Source of the DNA: Fen-549 sp050011315
GTDB lineage: Bacteria; Actinomycetota; Thermoleophilia; Gaiellales; Gaiellaceae
Length of the DNA: 64,000 bases
Reading direction: 5' to 3'
Assembly: GCA_050011315.1 (NCBI GenBank)
Contig: JBEKJI010000003.1
Coordinates: forward strand, 99,799 to 163,798
The translations under genes and the position numbers were made by a program. The notes under the pieces are model-generated. The model did no database searches, was not told the origin of the DNA, and worked only from the letters and a program-made list of their open reading frames with translations. Positions 8,677 to 14,930 of this stretch are shown one piece after another. Position 1 is the first letter of the stretch; each line of letters opens with the position of its first letter.

Positions 8677-8734
8677 CGCGACCTCCGCTAACGATCCTTT
8701 GCTTACGGATGAGCTTAGTTAAGCTTACGGACGT

Positions 8735-8769
8735 ATCCTTAGCTAACGTCGGCGTTAGCCGAAGTTTCC
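8735..8769. repeat. Shared 34-base block, copy 1 (5' flank of Fic)
   Basis: ATCCTTAGCTAACG followed 15-20 bases later by AAGTTTC is found here and at 10355-10388 with the same internal spacing. Around it are further CTTACGGA, CTTAGTTAAG and GCTAACG motifs (8683-8748), which look like clustered half-sites. It lies 60 bases upstream of the Fic start codon. Confidence 0.55.
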
Positions 8770-8790
8770 TTTACTAACGAAACGATCGGG

Positions 8791-8950
8791 ATGAACGCGC
8801 GCGACATAGTCGAACGCGCCACGATCCTGCGGGCGACCGTGGGCTCGACCGTGCACGGGCTCCATCACAAGGGCCAGGACGACCGCGACGAGATGGTCGT
8901 CTACGTCGAGTCGCCGGGGTTTCTGATCGGATTGGCGCGGGCGCCGCGAA
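8791..8950 (+). pseudogene. Truncated RlaP-type predicted nucleotidyltransferase
   Basis: About 50 codons read as the N-terminus of the Pol-beta-superfamily nucleotidyltransferase family RlaP (PF10127): Thr/Ile-Leu-Arg-x-Thr-Val-Gly-Ser-Thr-Val-His-Gly-Leu, then Asp-Asp-Arg-Asp-Glu-Met, then Val-Glu-Ser-Pro. After Ile-Gly-Leu-Ala-Arg the similarity ends and the frame runs into the 3' end of the convergent ATPase gene. More than two thirds of a normal protein is missing, so no activity is expected. The family is named from memory of its motif. Confidence 0.6.
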
Positions 8951-8962
8951 TCAAGGCTGCTA

Positions 8963-10249
8963 CTACGGACCGAGCAGGGCAGCCGGGACGACGCCAATAC
9001 CGTCGCGGCGCCGGTAGGCGTCCTCGCCGGTCGTGATCACGACGGCGTCGAGAAGATCGTCGCCGATACGCTTGGAGAGCCATTTCAGATCGTGTACGTC
9101 GCCGTCGGTGACGTTGCGCGCCAGCTTGACCTCGATCGCCACGACGCGGCCGTCTCCGCGCTCGACGATCAGATCGACTTCGTGCTCTCCCGCGGCCGTG
9201 CGGAGGTGCTTGACCGTGGCCTCTGCCGCCTGCGCGTACACGCGCACGTCCAGCGTGACCAGCGATTCGAACAGCGCGCCAAGCAGCGTTCCGTCGCGCT
9301 GGATCGGCGGACCGACGGATCTGGCCTCCAGCAAGGCGCCCGTGTCCACTCCGAGCAGGCGCGCTGCAAGCGCGGGATCGACGAGCTGGTGCTTTGGAGG
9401 CGAAGACAGGCGTCTGAGCCGGTTTCGACTCGGAAGCCAGGCGGGTACCGGATCAACGATCCAGAGACGTTCGAGTACGTCACGGTGAGGGGTAGTGGTC
9501 GTTCTCGCCGGCTTCTCTCCCTGTCCGCTCGTTGCGGCGTTGCGGATCTTCTCGTAGGACGTCGTCGTCGAAGATGCCGCGGCATAGGCTGTCATCCAGC
9601 GCCGGAGCGCGGCCGGATTGCGAACGCGCTGTCCCATCTCCTCGAAGTCACGATCGGCGATCCGAAGCAGGTAGCCGTCGAGCTGTGCGCGCAGCGCACG
9701 ACCGGAGAGGCCGCGGAGACCTGGAAACCCCGAGGCGACTATCTCCCCGACGTAGTCCTCGAGCCCGACCTCCGTGTGACCCTCGAGTGCGCTCCGTGAT
9801 CCCGAGAGAAGCTCGCGCAAGCTCACGTTCGGCGTTGTAAGACCGCGCTCTGCCAGGGTGAAGGGCCGCATTCTCACCGTGACGATGCGCGCCGCTCCAG
9901 AGTGGGTGCCGAGCCCGGCCGGCGACGCCGATCCGGTGAGCAGGAAAGAGCCTGGCCGAGCGCCGGGCGCATCGACGGCACGTCGTACGAGATCCCATGA
10001 CTCCGGCACGCGTTGCCACTCGTCGATCAGCACGGGCGCCGGTCCATCGAGCAGCCGCTTGGGGTCGGCTATGGTCACACCCCGCTGCGCCGGATCGTCG
10101 AGGGCGTGGATGGTCTCGGCACGCCGTGACGCCGTCGCCGTCTTTCCCACAGCTTTCGCTCCTTCGAGAGCGATCGCGGGCAGACTCGCGATCAGCTCAT
10201 CGAGTTCGTCGTCGACGACACGCCTGCTGTACAGATCGTTTGGCGGCAT
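8963..10249 (-). CDS. AAA_14/DUF4143 ATPase
   Basis: A 428-residue protein with the usual layout of this family: an N-terminal AAA_14 ATPase (Walker A GAKAVGKT at 30-37; Walker B LIDEW at 74-78, followed by Gln-Arg-Val-Pro) and a C-terminal DUF4143 domain ending in a nuclease-like pattern (Glu-Val-Asp-Leu-Ile-Val-Glu, ~12 residues, Ala-Ile-Glu-Val-Lys). The Walker A has Ala instead of the usual Pro/Arg-rich lead but the Gly-Lys-Thr is intact. The cellular role of this widely transferred family is not settled; it is often found in accessory islands. Two direct repeats sit before the gene. Its 3' end abuts a truncated nucleotidyltransferase, as if it had been inserted there. Confidence 0.85.
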   Translation of the reverse strand: MPPNDLYSRRVVDDELDELIASLPAIALEGAKAVGKTATASRRAETIHALDDPAQRGVTIADPKRLLDGPAPVLIDEWQRVPESWDLVRRAVDAPGARPGSFLLTGSASPAGLGTHSGAARIVTVRMRPFTLAERGLTTPNVSLRELLSGSRSALEGHTEVGLEDYVGEIVASGFPGLRGLSGRALRAQLDGYLLRIADRDFEEMGQRVRNPAALRRWMTAYAAASSTTTSYEKIRNAATSGQGEKPARTTTTPHRDVLERLWIVDPVPAWLPSRNRLRRLSSPPKHQLVDPALAARLLGVDTGALLEARSVGPPIQRDGTLLGALFESLVTLDVRVYAQAAEATVKHLRTAAGEHEVDLIVERGDGRVVAIEVKLARNVTDGDVHDLKWLSKRIGDDLLDAVVITTGEDAYRRRDGIGVVPAALLGP

Positions 10250-10267
10250 GATCCTGACGATACCAAT

Positions 10268-10309
10268 ATGACGGTCATTACGCTACTAAAATGACGGCAT
10301 TAACGCTAC
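10268..10309. promoter_or_regulatory. Two direct repeats upstream of the AAA_14/DUF4143 gene
   Basis: ATGACGGTCATTACGCTAC (10268-10286) and ATGACGGCATTAACGCTAC (10291-10309) are near-identical and start 23 bases apart, about two helical turns, 19 bases upstream of the gene's start codon. The spacing suits a pair of operator sites for one regulator. No regulator gene is adjacent. Confidence 0.5.
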
Positions 10310-10336
10310 AGTATTGCTGCTCGGGGTTCTCGGCCA

Positions 10337-10388
10337 AGCTAAGGAAACGGCCACATCCTTAGCTAACGCCGTCGCCATCCCAAGTTTC
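10337..10388. repeat. Shared 34-base block, copy 2, with a 9-bp hairpin
   Basis: AGCTAAGGA (10337-10345) and TCCTTAGCT (10356-10364) form a perfect 9-bp stem with a 10-base loop. The right arm begins the block ATCCTTAGCTAACG...AAGTTTC (10355-10388) that also occurs at 8735-8769, where the left arm is degenerate. It lies between the divergent starts of the ATPase gene and amrS, so it may be an operator or a mobile remnant. Confidence 0.5.
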
Positions 10389-10494
10389 GCTTTGTTGGCG
10401 ACGGCCGTCTCGCCCTACATCTGAGCTCGCGTTTTGTTACCTCAGACGATCGCTCTCTCGCCACCATCCCGGCGTCTGCCACACTGAAACCGTC

Positions 10495-11574
10495 TTGCCT
10501 GAAGCTGCCGCAACCAGGCACTGGCACGATCTCGCCGACGGTCGCGTCCAGTGCGACGTCTGCCCGCGGGCCTGCAGGCTGCGCGAGGGCCAGCGGGGCT
10601 TCTGCTTCGTCCGGGCTCGGCAGGGCGACCGAATCGTCCTCACGACCCACTCCCGTTCGAGCGGCTTTGCCATCGACCCGATCGAGAAGAAGCCTCTGCA
10701 CCACTTCCTGCCGGGCTCGGCCGTGCTCTCGTTCGGCACCGCGGGCTGCAACCTCTCCTGCCGCTTCTGCCAGAACTGGGCCATCTCCAAATCGCGCCGG
10801 CTCGACACGCTGGCCGAGAGCGCCTCGCCCGAGGAGATCGCGGCGGCGGCGGAGCGGCTCGCCTGCCCGAGCGTCGCCTTCACCTACAACGACCCCGTCG
10901 TCTTCCTCGAGTACGCGATCGACGTGGCGGAGGCCTGTCACGCGCGCGGCCTCAAGACGGTCGCCGTCAGCGCCGGCTATGTCTGCCCGGAGCCGCGCGC
11001 CGAGCTGTTCGAGCGCATCGACGCGGCCAACGTCGACCTGAAGAGCTTCGACGACGGCTTCTACCGCCGCTACTGCGGCGGCCGCCTCGGGCCCGTCCTC
11101 GAGACGCTCGAGTACCTCGCCCAGGGTACCGGCGTCTGGCTCGAGATCACCGGCCTGCTCATTCCGGGGCTCAACGACTCCGACGCCGAGATCGACGCCA
11201 TGACCCGCTGGATCGTCGAGCACCTGGGCCCCGATGTGCCCCTGCACTACAGCGCTTTTCATCCCTCCTTCCGCATGCTCGACCGTCCGCCGACGCCCGC
11301 GGGGACGCTCAACCGTGCCTGTGCGATCGCGCTCGCAAACGGCGTTCGCTACTCCTACACCGGAAACGTGCACGACCCGCGTGGCGAGAGCACCTTCTGC
11401 CCCTCCTGCGGCGCGCTCTTGATCGAGCGCCAGGGCTACCGCCTCGGCGCCTACGAGCTCACCGACGAAGGGTCGTGCCCCGCCTGCGGAACGCGCATCC
11501 CCGGAGTCTTCGCCGGCCGGCCCGGCGGTTGGGGAAACCGCTTTCTGCCGGTCCGGATAGGTACGCGCGACTGA
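10495..11574 (+). CDS. amrS: AmmeMemoRadiSam-system radical SAM protein
   Basis: A 359-residue member of the AmrS (PflA-like) radical SAM family. The iron-sulfur motif CNLSCRFC gives Cys85, Cys89 and Cys92, followed by the family's Gln-Asn-Trp. An N-terminal Cys cluster (Gln-Cys-Asp-Val-Cys-Pro-Arg-Ala-Cys, 19-27) matches the family. After the barrel comes a small zinc-ribbon-like tail with two Cys-Pro-x-Cys-Gly pairs. The start is a TTG; no ATG or GTG lies nearby. The usual partners AmrA and Memo (AmrB) are not within the window. Three partial copies of this gene lie at 3047, 7355 and 13874. The chemistry of the system is not established, so only the enzyme class is firm. Confidence 0.9.
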   Translation: MPEAAATRHWHDLADGRVQCDVCPRACRLREGQRGFCFVRARQGDRIVLTTHSRSSGFAIDPIEKKPLHHFLPGSAVLSFGTAGCNLSCRFCQNWAISKSRRLDTLAESASPEEIAAAAERLACPSVAFTYNDPVVFLEYAIDVAEACHARGLKTVAVSAGYVCPEPRAELFERIDAANVDLKSFDDGFYRRYCGGRLGPVLETLEYLAQGTGVWLEITGLLIPGLNDSDAEIDAMTRWIVEHLGPDVPLHYSAFHPSFRMLDRPPTPAGTLNRACAIALANGVRYSYTGNVHDPRGESTFCPSCGALLIERQGYRLGAYELTDEGSCPACGTRIPGVFAGRPGGWGNRFLPVRIGTRD

Positions 11575-11590
11575 CGGGCGGCGGGGCGCC

Positions 11591-13792
11591 TCAGGAGAGG
11601 CCGATCACGCGGACGGGGACGTCGCTGAAGGGCAGCTCGCCGTTACCAAGCTCGCCGCTGTAGTTGTCGCCCCAGCACTCGATGGCACCGCTTTTCACGA
11701 GCACGCACTCGTGGTCCTCGCCCGCGGAGAACGCGACCGCGTCTGTGATTCTCTCGAGCCGCCGCGCCTCCAACGCGTCCTTCTGCCAGCAGGCGACGCG
11801 CGCGTCGGAGAGCAAGGCGCAGTAGCCGCTCAGCTGGACTGCGTTGTCTATCCCGGTGACGAAGGCCGTCGCACGGCTTTTGTCGGGCGACCAGCACTGG
11901 ACCATCCCTCTAACGACGGCGCACGCGCTCGTGGCGTCGACAGCGCTCGCTCCGCTGATGCCCGCGATCGTGGAGGGCGGTGAGGCCAGCTCGCCGTGAC
12001 CGTACGAATCGCTTTCGAGCTCGGCTTCCGTCGGCTCCGGCGACTCGTAGTTCCAGCACTCGACCTGGCCGCCCGCGACGATCGCGCACATATAGACGCC
12101 GCCTTGAGCGATGCTGATCGCCGTGGCGCCCGCGACTCCCTCGATCGCGGTGGGCGCCGGCGCAACCCATCCGCCCCAGCACTCGACTTCGCCGCTGGAA
12201 AGAAGCGCGCAGCTCGCGTTGCCGCCCGCACCGACGGCAACGGCGCTCTTGAGGCCCTTAGCCGGGCGCGGGAAACGAGACATGATCCAGCCCCAGCTGC
12301 CTTCACCGTACTCCCACAGGTAGCGGCCGAAACCGAGCTGGCCCCTTAGGCCCGCGCCCCAGCACAATACGCCGCCGCTCGTGAGTAGGGCGCAGGCATG
12401 CCACCACCCGACCGCAACGGCGCTCGCGTTCTCTATCTGGAGCGTAGTGACCGGTATCGGACTGGCCTCGGCCCTGGTCGAGAACTCGTGCCCCCCCTTC
12501 CCGTCGCCCAGCTGGCCTAACCTGTTGCCGCCCCAGCAAGCGACCTGCAGGCCGGCAAGACTGGCGCAGGTGTGAGACATGCCGGCGCCGATCGAGGTGG
12601 CGTTGTCGATACCGGTAACCGGGACGGGATACGACCGGTGAGCGGAGACGCCGTCGCCCAGCTCGCCGGAGTAGTCATCGCCCCAGCACTCGACTCCGCC
12701 GTCCGAGACGACCGCGCAGAAGTGGCTTTCGTTTGAGCCCGTACTTGGCCAAATCGATTCCTCGCCGCCACCTCCGTCGATAGAGATCGCGTCTTCGAGA
12801 CCCTTGACCTCTTCGGGGTTGGAAGTGTCGGAAAACGCGTCCCAGCAGGCGACCTTGCCCCCGGAGACGAGCGCGCAGGTCTCGTGTCCGGCGGACGCTA
12901 TCGAGATCGCGTCCGAGATTCCTTTGATCCTCCCCTCCAACTCTTCGGCCCACCAGCAGCTGACGGTTCCGTCGTAGATCAGAGCGCAGTAGGTTGTTTC
13001 ATAATCAATACGTACATTGTTGACAACGGCCGTGGCCTCGGGGATACCTTCGACCAGGGCGGGCTTCAGGTCTTCTTCGGTGCAGTCCGGGCACTCTTCG
13101 CCCTCGAAGGCGCTGCCCCAGCACTCGATCTTTCCCGTTCCCAGTACCGCGCAGCGCTCGGTCGAGTTACCGTCGGAGATCGCCACGGCGTTCGTGACAC
13201 CGGCCACGGTGACCGGGCTCAAGCTGTAGCCGCGCTCTATGTTCGGTAGCGAGAGGTCGCCGAGCGCTCCCTCTGCGCTCGCGCCCCAGCACTTGATCAT
13301 GCCGCTGCCAAGTACCGCGCAGGTGCTGTTCTCGTCCCCGTACCCACCCTCCGTGCTCATCGCCCGCACGTTCTCGATGCCGTCCACCGCTACCGGCAGT
13401 GGACTGTCACTCCGCTTCCCGTCTCCGAGCTCGCCGAACCTGTCCGAGCCCCAGCACAGCATCCTGTGGCTGCGAAGTAACGCACATGTGTATCCGTTTC
13501 CGGCACTGACGGTGATCGCCTGTTGTACGCCTTTTACGTCAACGGGCGTCAGCCTGTTCGTGGTCGTACCGTCGCCGAGCTGTCCGTAGGAGTTGCCACC
13601 CCAGCACTTGATCGAGCCGTTCTGCAGTAGGGCGCAGGAGTGGGTCTTGCTGGCTGTGACCGCGACGACGGCCTCGCCGGTGTTCTCCGAGACTGAGTCC
13701 GCCTGTGCGCTGCTTGCGCGAGAACCTGCGCCTGACCCGAGACCCAATGCAACGAGCAACAGACCGAGCCCGAGACGAGTGCCGTGCGGCAT
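11591..13792 (-). CDS. Secreted 14-repeat RCC1-type beta-propeller protein (copy 2)
   Basis: A 733-residue paralogue of the protein at 4189-6588. The ATG at 13792 begins a signal peptide (MPHGTRLGLGLLLVALGLG) and is preceded by a GGGGGTG stretch. It has the same 14 repeats in the same order, each with the Cys-Ala ... Cys-Trp pair; for example repeat 10 reads CWGGW in both copies and repeat 12 reads Cys-Trp-Ser-Pro-x-Lys-Ser-Arg in both. It lacks the Thr-rich insert. The stop lies 16 bases from the amrS stop (convergent). Secreted, role unknown; a surface or adhesive scaffold is one possibility but is inference. Confidence 0.85.
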   Translation of the reverse strand: MPHGTRLGLGLLLVALGLGSGAGSRASSAQADSVSENTGEAVVAVTASKTHSCALLQNGSIKCWGGNSYGQLGDGTTTNRLTPVDVKGVQQAITVSAGNGYTCALLRSHRMLCWGSDRFGELGDGKRSDSPLPVAVDGIENVRAMSTEGGYGDENSTCAVLGSGMIKCWGASAEGALGDLSLPNIERGYSLSPVTVAGVTNAVAISDGNSTERCAVLGTGKIECWGSAFEGEECPDCTEEDLKPALVEGIPEATAVVNNVRIDYETTYCALIYDGTVSCWWAEELEGRIKGISDAISIASAGHETCALVSGGKVACWDAFSDTSNPEEVKGLEDAISIDGGGGEESIWPSTGSNESHFCAVVSDGGVECWGDDYSGELGDGVSAHRSYPVPVTGIDNATSIGAGMSHTCASLAGLQVACWGGNRLGQLGDGKGGHEFSTRAEASPIPVTTLQIENASAVAVGWWHACALLTSGGVLCWGAGLRGQLGFGRYLWEYGEGSWGWIMSRFPRPAKGLKSAVAVGAGGNASCALLSSGEVECWGGWVAPAPTAIEGVAGATAISIAQGGVYMCAIVAGGQVECWNYESPEPTEAELESDSYGHGELASPPSTIAGISGASAVDATSACAVVRGMVQCWSPDKSRATAFVTGIDNAVQLSGYCALLSDARVACWQKDALEARRLERITDAVAFSAGEDHECVLVKSGAIECWGDNYSGELGNGELPFSDVPVRVIGLS

Positions 13793-13873
13793 GTGCGGCG
13801 TTCTACACCCCCGTTGCAGCTTTACACCGAGGTTGCTCCGAGTCAAGAACGCCGAGGCGCCCCTGAGCGCTCT

Positions 13874-14127
13874 CGATCGCGCTCGCAAACGGCGTTCGCT
13901 ACTCCTACACGGGGAACGTGCACGACCCGCGCGGCGAGAGCAGCTTCTGCCCCTCCTGCGGAGCGCTCCTGATCGAGCGCCAGGGCTACCGCCTCGGCGC
14001 CTACGAGCTCACGGCCGAGGGGTCGTGCGCGTCTTGCGGAACGCGCATCCCCGGGGTCTTCGCCGGCCGGCCCGGCGGCTGGGGAAACCGCTTTCTGCCG
14101 GTTCGGGTCGGTCCCCTCTTCGACTGA
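13874..14127 (+). pseudogene. amrS 3'-end fragment (copy C)
   Basis: About 254 bases closely match 11324-11574: the last ~80 codons of amrS with the zinc-ribbon tail, in frame to a TGA at 14125-14127. The match begins abruptly at CGATCGCGCTCGC, 82 bases beyond the RCC1 copy 2 start. No promoter, start codon or radical-SAM core precedes it. The rest of the gap 13793-14270 shows nothing else. The high identity over a dead fragment points to a recent duplication or to gene conversion. Confidence 0.85.
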
Positions 14128-14270
14128 CGCGCAGATTCGCCGCCGGGGCCGTCTCGTGTTGCGATAACTACCGGAGTGCAAGATCTGACCATCTCGCCGG
14201 GCGTGCTCTGCGGCGCCTGGGCTAGACCGATTCTCCACGAGGAGTAGGCGAAACATAGGCCGCTAGCCGC

Positions 14271-14816
14271 TCAACGCGTCCCGACACCCTCGACAAAAAC
14301 GCGCTGGATCGTGGCGGCGGTCTCCTCGACTCCCCTCTGGTGCTCGGCGGCGAGACGGATGCTGACGATGATCAGACCGCCGAGCAGCTCGAGCAACGAC
14401 ATGGCGTCGATATCCGTCCGGATGACGCCCTCGGCCTGGCCGCGTTCGAGCACGCGCCGGACCGGGGCTATGACCGCGCGCTCGGTGGCGGCTGGATCGA
14501 TCGGCACCTGAGCCTCGAGCAGAACGATGTAGCGATCGCCGACGTCGACGATCGTGCGAATCGCGCGGGCGAGCGCTTCGAGCGGCGGTACGCTCTCGAG
14601 CTTAGCCTCGGCGAGCCGCTTGCCGGCCTCGGCGAGCGCCACCCGCGTCAGTTCCTCGAGTAGCGCCTCGCGGGTGGGGAAGTGCCGGTAGAGAGTCGAG
14701 CGGCCGACCCCCGCGGCCGAGGCGACCTCGGTCATGCTGCCGGCCTCACCCCGCACGACCAGCACGTGGGATGCGGCCTCGAGAATCGCCGCCGCGGTTT
14801 TTTCGCTTATTCCCAT
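14271..14816 (-). CDS. TetR-family regulator of the MMPL gene
   Basis: A 181-residue TetR protein: N-terminal helix-turn-helix (Met-Thr-Glu-Val-Ala-Ser-Ala-Ala-Gly-Val-Gly-Arg-Ser-Thr-Leu-Tyr-Arg-His-Phe) and an all-helical ligand domain. The start at 14816 is preferred over an ATG at 14846 because a TATACT box (14829-14824, minus strand) lies 8 bases upstream, which would give a leaderless mRNA starting at the ATG; the longer form would bury this box in the gene. The divergent MMPL gene and the GGGACA/TGTCCC palindromes between them make it a local repressor of that pump and of itself. Confidence 0.85.
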   Translation of the reverse strand: MGISEKTAAAILEAASHVLVVRGEAGSMTEVASAAGVGRSTLYRHFPTREALLEELTRVALAEAGKRLAEAKLESVPPLEALARAIRTIVDVGDRYIVLLEAQVPIDPAATERAVIAPVRRVLERGQAEGVIRTDIDAMSLLELLGGLIIVSIRLAAEHQRGVEETAATIQRVFVEGVGTR

Positions 14817-14829
14817 CTCTCGAAGTATA

Positions 14830-14902
14830 GGACATTTTCGTCCCATCTTGACACATCGATGTCCCGCATCTATGCTGAGCCGTGACGGGACACTGATGTC
14901 CC
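14830..14902. promoter_or_regulatory. TetR operator palindromes
   Basis: Three dyads lie between the divergent genes. The best is GGGACA-ctga-TGTCCC at 14887-14902, a perfect 6-bp dyad. The second centres on the palindrome ACATCGATGT (14853-14862) followed by CCC. The third is GGAC-ttttc-GTCC type (14830-14843). All share the GGACA/TGTCC half-site, as expected for one TetR dimer-binding sequence covering both promoters. Confidence 0.7.
14848..14876 (+). promoter_or_regulatory. Promoter of the MMPL gene
   Basis: A consensus -35 TTGACA (14848-14853), a 17-base spacer and a -10 TATGCT (14871-14876). One operator palindrome sits inside the spacer and another just downstream at 14887-14902, the classical position for repression. 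Confidence 0.75.
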
Positions 14903-14930
14903 ACTTTTTCTCTCACGATCGGAGAGCGCC

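Noticed and set aside
10363..11373. 336-codon minus-strand frame opposite amrS
   Set aside because: amrS on the plus strand has the radical-SAM cysteines; the minus frame is a GC-skew shadow.
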